Source: Pelagomonas calceolata
Lineage: Eukaryota > Sar > Pelagophyceae > Pelagomonadales > Pelagomonadaceae
Direction of reading: 5' to 3'
Assembly: GCA_918797485.1 (NCBI GenBank)
Contig: CAKKNE010000002.1
Location: 6,076,474-6,140,473 of the forward strand
Length of the DNA: 64,000 bases
Shown here: one piece after another, positions 1 through 9,170 of the stretch
Layout: the number at the start of each line of letters is the position of its first letter
Position numbering within the stretch: the stretch's first letter is position 1
Program-made: the position numbers and the translations under genes
Notes under the pieces: generated by a model
Seen by the model: only the letters and a program-made list of their open reading frames with translations
The model's database searches: none
Told to the model about the DNA's origin: nothing

Positions 1-762
1 AGCCGTCACCGTCGCCGGCGGTATTGATGTGTCGTCGTCGAGGGCTGTGATGGCAAACGTGCCGTCGGAGGCCAGCGTTACGCGTCGCATCCAGGCCGGC
101 CGCCAGACCTCGACAGAGAGCAGGCCGCCAAACGGCGAGGCGTCGCCGACCACCCAGTCCGGCACGGCAAGAGAGCGCGCATACGCTTTGGAGCTCCTCC
201 AGACGGAACACCTGACCGAGCCGACGTGTTTCGCTCGTAGACGCATCCTGATCTCGTGGACTCCCGCATCGAGCTCGTGAGTCGATGCGAGGCTCGGGAT
301 ATATCTCCCGTAGATGTCGCCGGCCGCTAACGCGCCGTCGACTCTATACGCGGCGACCCCTTCGCATCGACAGCGGATGGCTCCTGGCGCTCTCGTCTCG
401 AAGCGCGCGACGACCAGCGCTTGCCACTCCAGGATCTCTTGTCCGCCTGCTCGATAGAGTGCGTTCCAATCGATGGCGTCAAATGATACGCGCGCGGAGC
501 CGTCGGTGCCTTTCCGCACCGTCTGCCACTCGTTGATTACTCCTCCGTTCGCGAGTTCCGAGGGCAGAGGGTGTGATAGGTGCGGTGCTGCTGCGGCGAG
601 CGCGGTCGCGTTGTCGAATGGAGAGCCCTCGACCTCATCTTTACCACATACAAAAGGCCCAAGTATATCATAGCTGCCCAGAAATATCTGTTTGTTGTGC
701 AGGACGATTGGCGGCACCGAGGAGGCACTGCAGAATTGCAGCAATAGTGCTGCTATGAGCAT
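1..762 (-). CDS. Secreted hydrolase-like protein, N-terminal 254 aa (runs off left edge)
   Basis: An uninterrupted minus-strand frame runs from an ATG at 762 to the window edge, so the C-terminus is missing. The first ~18 residues (MLIAALLLQFCSASS) form a clear signal peptide. The following segment contains a short block (FLGSYDILGPFVCGKDE) and a later block (WQTVRKGTDGSARVSFD). It resembles the beta-rich N-terminal domain found before the alpha/beta-hydrolase domain in fungal and stramenopile S9/esterase-like proteins; that resemblance is from memory and weak. No catalytic Ser/Asp/His can be judged because the hydrolase part would lie outside the window. GC3-rich codon use matches its neighbours, which supports real coding. 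A palindromic motif lies 143 bp upstream of the ATG. Confidence 0.72.
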   Translation of the reverse strand, partial: MLIAALLLQFCSASSVPPIVLHNKQIFLGSYDILGPFVCGKDEVEGSPFDNATALAAAAPHLSHPLPSELANGGVINEWQTVRKGTDGSARVSFDAIDWNALYRAGGQEILEWQALVVARFETRAPGAIRCRCEGVAAYRVDGALAAGDIYGRYIPSLASTHELDAGVHEIRMRLRAKHVGSVRCSVWRSSKAYARSLAVPDWVVGDASPFGGLLSVEVWRPAWMRRVTLASDGTFAITALDDDTSIPPATVTA

Positions 763-904
763 AGTTCCTCGATAGCGCTCGCGTGCGCGGCGGTGCGCAT
801 AGATGTGCCCTTTTCCAAGCTCTGGACGCGATGCGGTGCCCTAGACTGGCGCACGCTGTGCGAGCTCGTAGCTCTCCGGAGCTCCGGTAGAGCTGAGTTG
901 CCTC

Positions 905-927
905 GCTAGTGTCTTACAGCCGCTAGC
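905..927 (+). promoter_or_regulatory. Upstream palindrome copy 1
   Basis: Arm GCTAG, centre TGTCTTACAGCC, arm GCTAGC. It lies 143 bp upstream of the ATG at 762 (minus gene) and 110 bp past the MFS stop. One of 12 related copies in this window. Confidence 0.6.
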
Positions 928-1036
928 CGTCCATCCTGTCGGTGGTTCGAGGACTAGGCGCCGCCGCATGGCGCCTCCCAAGAAAGAAGACCCAAGATCC
1001 CCCTCCCCGCCAGATAAGTCTGGCATGAAATAAAAC

Positions 1037-2362
1037 TTAAACGGCCGAGCGGGACGACGTCGACGACACGCTCTTCCCCCACGGCTCCACCATGCCCGCC
1101 GGCGCGGGACAGCCGCCGGTCATGGGCGAGATCGTGAAGCTGAGGGAGCCGATCTTCGACCCCTCGGGGCCGTCGGCGCGCCGCGACGCGGCGCGGTAGC
1201 TGCCAGCGAGGAAGACGCCTGCCAGGCCCATCAGGCCGCAGACGACGTAGACGAGCCCGTCCCAGCCGATCGCCGTATACGCGTAGCCCGACGCCAGCGA
1301 CCCCGCGCCCGCGACGCCGAAGATGACGAGGTCGTTGATGCCCTGGACCCGCAGCGCGTCCTTCTTTTCGTAGCAAGCTGTCAGTAAGACCGTACCGCTC
1401 GTAAAACATATGTTCCACGCGATGCCGTTGAACACCATGCCCAAGATGAAATTCCACAACTGCTGAGAAATTGCGAGGATAACCGCACAGATGGCGAAGA
1501 TGACGAAGCCTAGGCCCGACGCCGCGTAGGGCCCGATGTGTTTGATCAGATACCCTGTTCCCACAATACCAGGAGCGTACATGCTAAAGAAGTGCAACTC
1601 GAGCGCCAGGGAGGTGAGTCGGAACGGGAACCCGTCGTCCTTCATCGCTAGTGTGAGCGGCGACATAAGCATCACCATCGAAGTGTGAGCGAACGTGGCG
1701 ACGGAGACCGCACAGATGGAGTCAGGCTTCCCAAAGATTTCGCGGAGCGGCGTCGGGGTCTCCTTTTCGTCGGGAGCTTCGACCGGCGCGAACCGCACAC
1801 ACGCGATCAATGCGTAGTTGATCAGATTCGCGACGGCGACCAGCAAGAAGCAGCCGCTATACCTCGCGTTCAGCCCGAGCCACGGAAATGATTGGGCTCC
1901 TACTGCCGCCTCGGGCCCCGCGAAGGCAGCGAGGATCCCACCGCTCAGTACAAGCGCGACCGCCGGCGCGCGCTCGTCCTCGTCGCAGATCTCCGTCGCC
2001 GCGAACCGGTAGAACTGCCCCAGTCCTTGGCTCGTTCCGATGAGGAAGCACGCGATGAAGATCAACCACGCCGCCCTCACCTCCATGGCGATTGCACCGA
2101 GGACGCCACCCGCGAGTCCTAACGCGCAGCCGAAGCCGAAGCCCTTCGCTCGGCCGAGCGCCGTAAATATTTGAGCGCTGTACGCGCTTATCAACGCGGC
2201 TCCGATCAGGAACATCCCGATCGTGAACGGCGCGACCGAACGGTTAATGCCAATGGAGACGGCGGCGAGAGGACTGGCGGAGGTGATGAGAGTGGAAGCG
2301 GTCAGTACTGTAGCCCAGCAACCTGCCAGTACCCATATGTCCCGCTTGAGGCATTTTCCCAT
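1037..2362 (-). CDS. Major facilitator superfamily transporter
   Basis: A 441-aa single-exon integral membrane protein starting at the ATG at 2362. Hydrophobic segments are spread over residues ~10-390 in the twelve-helix MFS pattern. A loop of ~30 residues near the middle (APVEAPDEKETPTPLREIFGK, residues ~190-210) would join the two six-helix halves. The segment GTSQGLGQFYRFAATEICDE after helix 4 resembles a conserved loop in bacterial and diatom MFS_1 carriers. The substrate cannot be told from sequence. It is transcribed in the same direction as the aminopeptidase downstream in coordinate, with the palindromic motif 83 bp upstream of its ATG. The family call is fairly sure; the membrane in which it acts is unknown. 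Confidence 0.82.
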   Translation of the reverse strand: MGKCLKRDIWVLAGCWATVLTASTLITSASPLAAVSIGINRSVAPFTIGMFLIGAALISAYSAQIFTALGRAKGFGFGCALGLAGGVLGAIAMEVRAAWLIFIACFLIGTSQGLGQFYRFAATEICDEDERAPAVALVLSGGILAAFAGPEAAVGAQSFPWLGLNARYSGCFLLVAVANLINYALIACVRFAPVEAPDEKETPTPLREIFGKPDSICAVSVATFAHTSMVMLMSPLTLAMKDDGFPFRLTSLALELHFFSMYAPGIVGTGYLIKHIGPYAASGLGFVIFAICAVILAISQQLWNFILGMVFNGIAWNICFTSGTVLLTACYEKKDALRVQGINDLVIFGVAGAGSLASGYAYTAIGWDGLVYVVCGLMGLAGVFLAGSYRAASRRADGPEGSKIGSLSFTISPMTGGCPAPAGMVEPWGKSVSSTSSRSAV

Positions 2363-2444
2363 ATGCTCAGTCGTCGGGTTAACGTCTTAATCGATGGCAC
2401 GACGTCAAAACGCGTCCTCCACAGCCCAGGACTCAAGAAAAACA

Positions 2445-2468
2445 GCTAGCGGCCTGTAACACACTAGC
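2445..2468 (-). promoter_or_regulatory. Upstream palindrome copy 2
   Basis: Reads GCTAGC, then GGCCTGTAACACA, then CTAGC on the plus strand; the reverse complement fits the consensus. It is 83 bp upstream of the MFS ATG at 2362 and 70 bp past the aminopeptidase stop. Confidence 0.6.
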
Positions 2469-2537
2469 GAGCGCTTGGGTCAGATCTACCAGGCGCTCGA
2501 GGCCACAGACTACTATGAACATATTATTCGCGCTCTC

Positions 2538-4472
2538 CTACTTCCCGAACCGCGCCTCGAGCAGCCGGAAGAGTGCCCGCATGCCCATGGCCTCGCCGCC
2601 CTCGGGCCGGCCCGGCTTCGAGCCCGTGTTGAAGGCCATCATGTCGAGGTGGAGCCACGGCGGCGCCGCGCCGCCCTCCGCGGCCGGCTCGACGAACTCG
2701 GCGAGGTAGAGCGCCGCCGTGATGGCGCCGCCGTACGGCCCGTTGCCGATGTTCTTCAGGTCCGCGACTTTGCCGTTTATCTCCTCCCGGTACCCCTGCC
2801 ACAGCGGCAGGCGCCAGACCTGGTCCTGCTCCTTCGCCGACTCCGCGACTAACACGTCCGCGACGGCGACGCCCTCGTCGTTCGCGAAGAGGCACGGCAC
2901 GTCCGTGCCCAGCGCGACGCGGCCCGCGCCCGTCAGCGTCGCGCAATCCACAAGCAAGTCCGGCGCCTCGCTGCAGGCCTCGACGAGCGCGTCGGCGAGC
3001 ACGAGGCGGCCCTCGGCGTCCGTGTTGCCGATCTCCGTGGTCTTGCCGTTTCTAGCGACTAGGACGTCGCCGGGCCGGAACGCGTCGCCTGAAATCGCGT
3101 TCTCGACGGCCGGCACGAGGACCCGCAAGCGCACCGGCAGCTGCGCGTCCATGACCATAGCCGCCAGGCCCAGCACGTGCGCCGCGCCGCCCATGTCCTT
3201 CTTCATCGTGAGCATCGCCGCGGCGGGCTTGATGTCGAGGCCGCCCGTGTCGAAGCAGACCTGTGTGGAAATCAGAATTTTACGGCGCGTTCGTGCTGAA
3301 TCATCGCGTAGTCCTCCACGCCATCGACGCAACGCCTGCTCGATGGCGTGGCGATGCCGGTTCCTCACCGCTCGACCGAGCCAGGACGGCCGCGTCATCG
3401 CACCCGACGCACTGGTTGATTTCCACACAGAAACAGACGCCCTTGCCGACGAGCGTCACCTTCGGCGCGTCTTCGGATCCCCAGGTCAGGTCGATCAGGC
3501 GCGGCTGCTGCTTCGGGCCCGCCGCGCGGCCGACGGCGTGGATCTGGGGGTAGCCCTCGAGGAGCGCGTCGCCCTCGACGGTACGAACGGACGCGCCCGC
3601 GGCCTTCGCCAGGTCGCGGGCGACCTGTGTGGAAATCAAACTTCAGGCGCCCCACGCCATCGTCGCGAGATTGTCTCCGTAGCTGCATCTGCTCGATGGC
3701 GTGGAGATTATACGCCATCGACGCGACGTTGTTCCCGTGACCGCGTCGGCTCGATGGCGTGGGTGCACCTAACTCACTGGTTGATTTCCACACAGCGGGC
3801 GACGGCCTCCAGCTCCGCGGGCCCCAGGTCCCCCGCCGGCGTGTTGATCAGGTCCCGGCAGAGGTAGGTGCCTTTCAGGGACGTCGCGTAGTCGTCCGCC
3901 GCGGCGGGCACGACGAGGCTCGCGAACTTCGGCGGGTCGTCGGCCTTCGGCTGCGAGCCCGTGCCCTTGCAGGCGTCGAACGAGTAGCAGCCCAGGCCCC
4001 ACGACAGCGCCGCCGTCGCCGGTAGCGGCTCCGCGGACTCGAGCTCGTAGACCGCGCCGTCGGAGGGCAGCCGCGCCGGCAGCGACGCAAAAGCATAAAG
4101 AGACGACGCATTCTTCGTCATGAAGGCCCACTTGCGTTCTGGCAAGAGGACGAGGGCGTCGTCCTTGAACTTCGCGAGGCCCGCGGCCTTCAAGTAAGCC
4201 TGCGTGTCGGCGGCCTGCTCGCCGAGCCAGGCCTCGTACTCGTCCTTTTGCAGCACCAAGACCGGAGTGGTAGGAGTATCGCTGGCGCTCACGAGGTTCG
4301 GCGCCCAGCGGTCCGAGCTCGGGAAGGCGCCGCCGGCCAGCGCGCGCACGTTGCGGTGGAGGCGCCGGGCGCCGCGCGCGAAGGCGCGGATCATCGGGAG
4401 CGATGCGAGCGTCAACGCCGTCCGGAAGCGCATCGGAGCCAAGCGCGCAGGTGCAGCACTGCTTGCTTGCAA
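2538..4472 (-). CDS. M17 leucyl aminopeptidase, three exons
   Basis: Exons 4472-3804, 3624-3439 and 3260-2538 join in frame to 525 aa. This is a metal-dependent leucine aminopeptidase (M17) that removes N-terminal residues from peptides. Joining exons 2 and 3 rebuilds the family signature GKG-VCFDTGG (residues ~283-292). MKKDMGGAA follows, then NTDAEGRLVL (residues ~364-373), carrying the metal ligands and catalytic Lys and Arg known from PepA. The first ~40 residues are basic and hydroxylated, consistent with an organellar transit peptide. Both introns are introner elements whose 8-bp target duplications supply the GT donors. An in-frame ATG at 4433 is an alternative start. The palindromic motif lies 134 bp upstream. 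Confidence 0.93.
3261..3430 (-). mobile_element. Introner element 1 (170 bp) in aminopeptidase intron 2
   Basis: Terminal inverted repeats CTGTGTGGAAATC at both ends, flanked by an 8-bp duplication (plus strand AAGCAGAC at 3253 and AAACAGAC at 3431). On the coding strand the upstream copy GTCTGTTT starts the intron and the element ends in CACACAG, giving a 178-nt GT-AG intron (3438-3261). The interior has complementary arms CACGCCATCGA and TCGATGGCGTG. Confidence 0.93.
3625..3795 (-). mobile_element. Introner element 2 (171 bp) in aminopeptidase intron 1
   Basis: Same terminal repeats, with a perfect target duplication (GTCGCCCG on the coding strand; 3617-3624 and 3796-3803). Intron 3803-3625 is 179 nt, GT-AG. 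The interior is more diverged from the other copies: the ATTTTACGGCG stretch is absent and the hairpin arms are partly repeated. Confidence 0.92.
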
Positions 4473-4605
4473 TTAGCTGCAACTGTGCCAGCGCTGCGTC
4501 TCAGCGCTGTTACCGATGCGCACAATACAAGAGCGTGTGTTGCAACAACAGCGGACACAGAGCAACGCGAGTTGCCACGTTTTTTGCTCAAGCCTCCAAC
4601 TCCGA

Positions 4606-4629
4606 GCTAGCGGTCTGTAAGACACTAGC
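4606..4629 (-). promoter_or_regulatory. Upstream palindrome copy 3
   Basis: GCTAGC, GGTCTGTAAGACA, CTAGC on the plus strand. It lies 134 bp upstream of the aminopeptidase ATG at 4472 and ~120 bp past the stop of the next gene. Confidence 0.62.
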
Positions 4630-4747
4630 AAATCTCAAAGCTCGTGTCCGCGACGTAAATAGCCTGAGCCTGAGCCTCGAGAGATCGTAGGCACCAACAA
4701 ACAACGCGAGGCACAGCGCGCGCGCGAGAAAACCACAAGGAGAACAT

Positions 4748-5834
4748 TTACACACCACCCTCCGCGCCGTCCTCCGCCGCAGGAGCAGCAGGAGCAGGAG
4801 GAGGCGCCTCACCGTTCTTCACTGCGGTGCGCTTCTCGAGTGCGTCGACGGAGTGTGCCAGCGCGATCAAGTTGCCCCGCAGCGCGCCCAAGTCCGCGAC
4901 GGCGTACTGATGCGACGCGACGACGCGCTGCAACTCGGCGACCGCGTGGGTCACGTTCGAGAAGTCGCCGCCCCACTGGCCGTCCAGTTTCGCCATCTTG
5001 CCCTGGATGGCGCGCTGCCGGCCTGTGTGGAAATCAAAATTTTACGGCGCGTTCGTGCTGAATCATCACGTCGTCCTCCCCGCCATCGACGCGACGCCTG
5101 CTCGATGACGTGGCGATGCCGGTTCCTCACCGCTCGAAGGAGCCAGCACGGCCGCGTCATCGCCGAGATATGACTTAGTGAAGAATTGTCGGGTGCACCC
5201 GACGCACTGTTTGATTTCCACACAGCTGCCGGCCCTCGAGCGTCGACAGCTTCGCCAGGGCCCCGGCCAGGCCCTGTCGTACGTCATTGAGAGAGCCCTC
5301 GTCGGGCGGCGGCGCCGGCGGCGACGGCGACGGCGCCGGCGCCGCGGCCTTCTCGCGCGCCGCGCACCGCGGACACGTCCGATCGGCCGCAAGGAACCGC
5401 TCGAGCCGGTCCGAGCCGACCTCGGCGTCCAGCGTCGCCCGGACGCGCTCGCCGATCTCGCGCGCGACGGCGTCGGCGAACTCGTTGACGAGCGGCCCGA
5501 CGAGCGACCGCGCCGACCGCGCCGCGGGCGCCGGCGCCGCCGCGGCCGGCCGTCCTATCGCTCGCTGCTGGGCGCCGGGCGACGACGCGGCGCCGGCCGG
5601 CCGCCGCCGCCGCGCGTCCGGGCTCGCGGCCGCGAAGAGCGAGCCGTCGTCGGGCCGGAACTCGGGGAACCGCGCGCCGTCGGCGAGCGTTAGTTCGGGC
5701 TTCGGTTCGGACGCCACCGACAGGCCCCCGAAGCGCGGCGCCGTCCAGTCGTACAGGCCCTCCGAGCCCGTCGACGCGTCGCCCTTGGAGTCCATCGAGC
5801 CGAGGGAGGTGGCGCTGTTCGAGGGGCGGAGCAT
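4748..5834 (-). CDS. Uncharacterised 291-aa protein, two exons
   Basis: Exons 5834-5234 and 5022-4748 join in frame (601 + 275 nt). I do not recognise the family. The N-terminal ~100 residues are Ser/Pro/Ala-rich and likely disordered. Residues ~105-145 (SLVGPLVNEFADAVAREIGE and onward) look helical, followed by a CPRC pair. The C-terminal exon (AVAELQRVVASHQYAVADL and onward) is strongly heptad-like, suggesting a coiled coil, and the end is an Ala/Pro/Glu-rich tail. The intron is introner 3. Its target duplication begins with GC, so the intron must be GC-AG to keep the frame (LEG|RQRAIQGK). The start ATG at 5834 is the first in the frame. Confidence 0.68.
5023..5225 (-). mobile_element. Introner element 3 (203 bp), GC-AG intron
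   Basis: Terminal repeats CTGTGTGGAAATCAA, with a perfect target duplication GCCGGCAG on the coding strand (5226-5233 and 5015-5022). Removing 5233-5023 restores the frame exactly and leaves one duplication copy, but the donor dinucleotide is then GC. Longest full copy seen here. Confidence 0.9.
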
Positions 5835-6187
5835 TTATATTGGACGCGTCGATGGCGTGCACCTGTGAATTGTGCCGTGTCGCGCAAGTTTGCACGCCCG
5901 ACAGTGTAGAGCTCTGTTGTGCAAGCTCTGGTGTGGTTTGTTTAAGCGCTGTTCTAAGCTGCGGGTCTCAAGCAAGGGGTGGCGCGGTGATGCTAAGCTG
6001 TCTTTTCCTCCAAGTGCTGTCGGATGCACGAGAATGCGGCCGCTGAACTTGGAGCCAGGGCTCTGCATGGAACCCGCACGTTCGAGATCCGTCCAAGTCC
6101 ACTCCTCACCGCGAGAAGACCACCCCTAGATGCCGAGAAGCATGCTTTCGGCGCTTCGCGGCAGGGGCGAATTTGCCCGAAAAGCTA
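5835..6187. other. Intergenic, divergent promoter region
   Basis: 353 bp between divergently transcribed genes. No ORF, RNA gene or upstream palindrome was recognised. It contains GTCGATGGCGTG, similar to the inner introner hairpin arm, but no terminal repeat. Confidence 0.5.
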
Positions 6188-7204
6188 ATGGCGCCATTTG
6201 AGAGCGTCGTCGATAGCACCGGAAATCTCGGGGTCGGGAGCACCAGGCTGCACCAGACTCGTCGAGCGCCGAGCTCCAGCCAAACCCCACGCCTCCCTGC
6301 AAAACGGGCTGCCCCGCGCCCGCCGTCGCCGCGTTCCCACCAGGAGAGCCATATGGCCATGGACTCGACGCTAAAACTCGACCCCTCCTGCGTCTTCTTC
6401 AATGACTCCGTGCTTAGTTATACCAGCATGGGCCCGCCCACGCTGAGCACGGACCTGGGCAGCCCGTCGCACCTCTTCGTGGAGCGCCCGAGCACGGCGC
6501 CCGCGCAAATCTCGCCGGGCTGCGGCGAGGTCCACGAGGATCCCCACAAGCGCCGGTTCCCCGGCCCGGGCTACTACGAGCTGCCGAGCCCGGACTGCGT
6601 CTCGCAGTTCCCGCACCGGCCGGCGAGCCCGCACTACTCGCTCGCGTCGCCGCGGAGCCGGCGCGCGCCGCCCGTCGGGCGCCGGCCGAAGGGTCGGCCG
6701 CTGCCCCCGCGGCGCTTCCCGGACTCGCCCGGCCCCGCCTCGATCCCGCGCTCCCAGCTCTCGTCCGGCCGCACGTCGACGGACCCCGGGCCCAGGACGT
6801 TCCGCTCGCCGCGGCGGGCGCGCCCGGACGTCTTCTCGGCCGACAACCCGCGCTGGAAGCTCGGGAAGCCGCACGCTTACTTTGGCCGCGACACGTTGAC
6901 GGCTGTGTGGAAATCAACCTGTGTGTCGGGTGCACCCGACAATTCTTCACTAAGTCATTTCTCGGCGATGACGCGGCCGACCTGGCTCGAGCGGCGAGGA
7001 ACCGGCATCGCCACGCCATCGAGCAGGCGTCGCGTCGATGGCGTGGAGGACGACGCGACGATTCGGCACGAACGCGCCGTCAAATTTTGATTTCCACACA
7101 GGTTGACGGCGCCGCGCGTCAAGGGATCCAAGTTCCTGCCGGGGAAACGCCACGTCGAGCCCCGCGTCTGGGGCCGCCCGCCCGCGGCCTCGCTCGTCTG
7201 GTGA
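6188..7204 (+). CDS. SHIPPO/STPG-like Pro-Gly-rich repeat protein, two exons
   Basis: Exons 6188-6894 and 7102-7204 join in frame to 269 aa. The protein is basic and rich in Pro, Ser and Arg, with PGPGYYELP near residue 115 and a further spaced pattern (PGPRTFRSPRRA). These resemble sperm-tail PG-rich (SHIPPO) repeats, which occur in axonemal and microtubule-associated proteins; that family link is tentative. After splicing, the last exon reads LTAPRVKGSKFLPGKRHVEP and ends at TGA 7202-7204. The ATG at 6353 (MAMDSTLKLD) is an alternative start and may be the true one, because the upstream 55 residues are low-complexity. The intron is introner 4. Confidence 0.7.
6903..7101 (+). mobile_element. 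Introner element 4 (199 bp)
   Basis: Terminal repeats CTGTGTGGAAATCAA and reverse complement, with a perfect target duplication GTTGACGG (6895-6902 and 7102-7109). Intron 6895-7101 is GT-AG and restores the frame (GRD-TLTAPRV). It lies in the same sense relative to its host gene as elements 1, 2, 3 and 6. Confidence 0.93.
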
Positions 7205-7278
7205 CTTTCCCGTTCGTAACCCCTCGCGCAAAGGGGACTCTATTATCTAACCACTAATCACATTACAAAACAAGACGC

Positions 7279-8883
7279 CTAGCGCGACGACGACGTCGGC
7301 CGCGACACGAGCTCGGGCCGCCGCGCCAGGAACGCCGCGAAGGTGAGGCCGGCCGCGACGACGGCCGTCGCCGACACGTCCGCGACGACCTCGAAGTCCG
7401 TCGCGTACGTCAGAGCGACGCCGGCGAGCCCGAGCTCCGCCGCGCCGGTCAGCGCCGCCTCGCACCCCTGCACGGCGTTGCGATCGGCCTCGGCGACGAG
7501 CTGCTGCTGCAGCTCGACGTACGCCACGTCGAACGCGTACAGGAACACGCGACTCACGACGACGGCGACCATGAGCGTCTGCGGCGCGTCGACGAAGGTA
7601 GCTGCGACTGTGACCGCGACGACCTGGCCAAGGATGCTAAGCGCCGCCACGTCTCGCGTCGCCAGGCGCCGAGCCTCAGATGTGGTCGTCGTTTGCGCCC
7701 GCCGCGCATCTGTGCGGCCGTCGGCGGCCGCCGCGTAGAGGGCCACGCCGCCGGCGCCCGCGAGCGCTCCCGCCGCGCGAAAGGCCGCGAGCGACTCCGC
7801 CGGCGCGCCGCGGTCGGCCAGGGCCGCCAGGAGCACGGGCGCGTGCGGCGTCAGGGCGGTGAACCAAAGCAACGCAAAGACCACGGTCGTGATCGCCGCG
7901 CCGCTCGGCTGGCCGAAGAAGGCGGCCCAGGCCGGCGCGGTCGTGATCGCCGCGCCGCTCGGCTGGCCGAAGAAGGCGGCCCAGGCCGGCGCGGCCTTCG
8001 TCGTTTCGCCCTTCGGCGCGCTGAGCGCACTGGGCGCGCGGGCGCGGAGCCGCTCGAGCGCAGCCTGGGCGGCGAGCTCGCCGGCGACGGCGGCCGCGCC
8101 GACGGTCGGCGCGCCGCTCGCGCCTAAGACGAATGCGCCGAGCGCTGGGCCAGCTAATTCCCCAAGCAGCGCCGCGTTCGAGAGCGAGACCGTTGCTTTG
8201 CGCAGCGCGTCGCCCTCGAGGAGCGTCGGCGCCCAGTCTTTGCGGGGGGCGCCCTTCGTGACGACGGCGCCGAGCGCTTCGATCGCCGAGCCGGCGAGCA
8301 GGAGCGGGAGCCACGACGTTTCGTCGGCGAGGTGTGGCAGCGCGAGGCAGCTGAGCCCGACGCCACAGGCCTGAGCGGCACGAGCGGCGCGCGCCGCGTC
8401 GACGCGCGGCGCCTTGTCGGCGAGCCGGCCCACGGACGGCGCGAAGAGCACTTTGGCGCCCGTCGTCGCGGCCATGAGCGTCGCGGCGGCCTGGGGGCCG
8501 CCGGACTCGAGCAGCGCGAGCGGGAGCGCGAACTGCCACGCGGTGGCGAACGTCGTCGAGGCGCCCGCCGACAGCGTGAGGAGGAGCGTCGTCTCGGCGT
8601 CGGCGTCTGCTTTGAGCCGGTCTCCGGCGTCGACGGCCTCGAGCCAGTACGCAGTGTCGAGCTCCGACGGCTCAGAAGTGCCCTCGACGTCTGCGAGCCA
8701 TTTCTCAGTGTCTAGGAATGGTACGGCGTTCTCGCGCTTCCCGCCGACAGAACGCTGCGCGTCCTGCTTGCTCTTGAGCAGCACATGCTCTCCTCTAGAG
8801 ACATAGGGTGTCGCGAGCCTACCAAGCGTTGCTGGTGGCTGTGTGAAGCCCCAGACAGCTGGCACGATGATCAAGAACCGCAT
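7279..8883 (-). CDS. Ferroportin-like (SLC40/IREG) transporter
   Basis: 534 aa from the ATG at 8883 (MRFLIIVPAVWGF), whose first ~25 residues look like a signal or plastid-targeting sequence. The reading frame stays open to an ATG at 9147, but that extension is Cys/Arg-rich and probably 5'UTR. About ten to twelve hydrophobic segments are present. LFAPSVGRLADKAPRVD after an early helix matches the ferroportin loop after TM2. VFLYAFDVAYVELQQQLVAE near the C-terminus matches the ferroportin 'FDL..QLLQE' region. Ferroportins export iron or other divalent metals; plant plastid members are called IREG3/MAR1. A perfect 54-bp tandem duplication adds 18 residues before the seventh or so helix. Confidence 0.75.
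   Translation of the reverse strand: MRFLIIVPAVWGFTQPPATLGRLATPYVSRGEHVLLKSKQDAQRSVGGKRENAVPFLDTEKWLADVEGTSEPSELDTAYWLEAVDAGDRLKADADAETTLLLTLSAGASTTFATAWQFALPLALLESGGPQAAATLMAATTGAKVLFAPSVGRLADKAPRVDAARAARAAQACGVGLSCLALPHLADETSWLPLLLAGSAIEALGAVVTKGAPRKDWAPTLLEGDALRKATVSLSNAALLGELAGPALGAFVLGASGAPTVGAAAVAGELAAQAALERLRARAPSALSAPKGETTKAAPAWAAFFGQPSGAAITTAPAWAAFFGQPSGAAITTVVFALLWFTALTPHAPVLLAALADRGAPAESLAAFRAAGALAGAGGVALYAAAADGRTDARRAQTTTTSEARRLATRDVAALSILGQVVAVTVAATFVDAPQTLMVAVVVSRVFLYAFDVAYVELQQQLVAEADRNAVQGCEAALTGAAELGLAGVALTYATDFEVVADVSATAVVAAGLTFAAFLARRPELVSRPTSSSR
7885..7992. repeat. Perfect 54-bp tandem duplication inside the ferroportin-like gene
   Basis: Two identical adjacent units, 7885-7938 and 7939-7992, encode APAWAAFFGQPSGAAITT twice in frame. 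Absolute identity at synonymous sites indicates a recent duplication, or possibly an assembly artefact. Confidence 0.95.
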
Positions 8884-9109
8884 TTTTAGGGTCTCTGCGC
8901 AGAGCTGCGACAGCTGTTGCTTTAGACTCAGATCTGGCTCAGCTAGAGCCATACGAACGCTAGCTGTAGCGAACGCTATACCCCTCCTGGGGCTCGCCCA
9001 CCATTGCTCTGAATCGCAAAAACAACGTAGCTCATGATCAAGACATGCCGAGTACAAAACGCGGGGGCGGGGCGGGCGTTCGGTCACGCAGCCCCGCGGC
9101 GGCCGGGTA

Positions 9110-9138
9110 GCTAGGCGGCCTAGCTCTAAGCAAAGCAA
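9110..9138 (+). repeat. 29-bp dispersed repeat, copy A
   Basis: Contains an inner inverted repeat (GCTAGG, CGG, CCTAGC) followed by TCTAAGCAAAGCAA. Identical in reverse complement to 12522-12550. It lies between the VPS9 gene stop (9171) and the ferroportin ATG (8883), about 230 bp upstream of the latter. The CTAG-containing arms recall the upstream palindrome family. Confidence 0.85.
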
Positions 9139-9170
9139 AGCACACAAAAAAGCAACTTAACAACAACCAA

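Noticed and set aside
5845-5870. Introner fragment in the 5835-6187 spacer (GTCGATGGCGTG)
   Set aside because: Only a 12-bp match to the inner hairpin arm, no terminal repeat or duplication; a similar match at 54355 in the TMEM184 intron is equally weak.
8884-9147. N-terminal extension of the ferroportin-like frame to an ATG at 9147
   Set aside because: Cys/Arg-rich, not transporter-like, includes the 29-bp dispersed repeat; the ATG at 8883 begins a proper targeting sequence.
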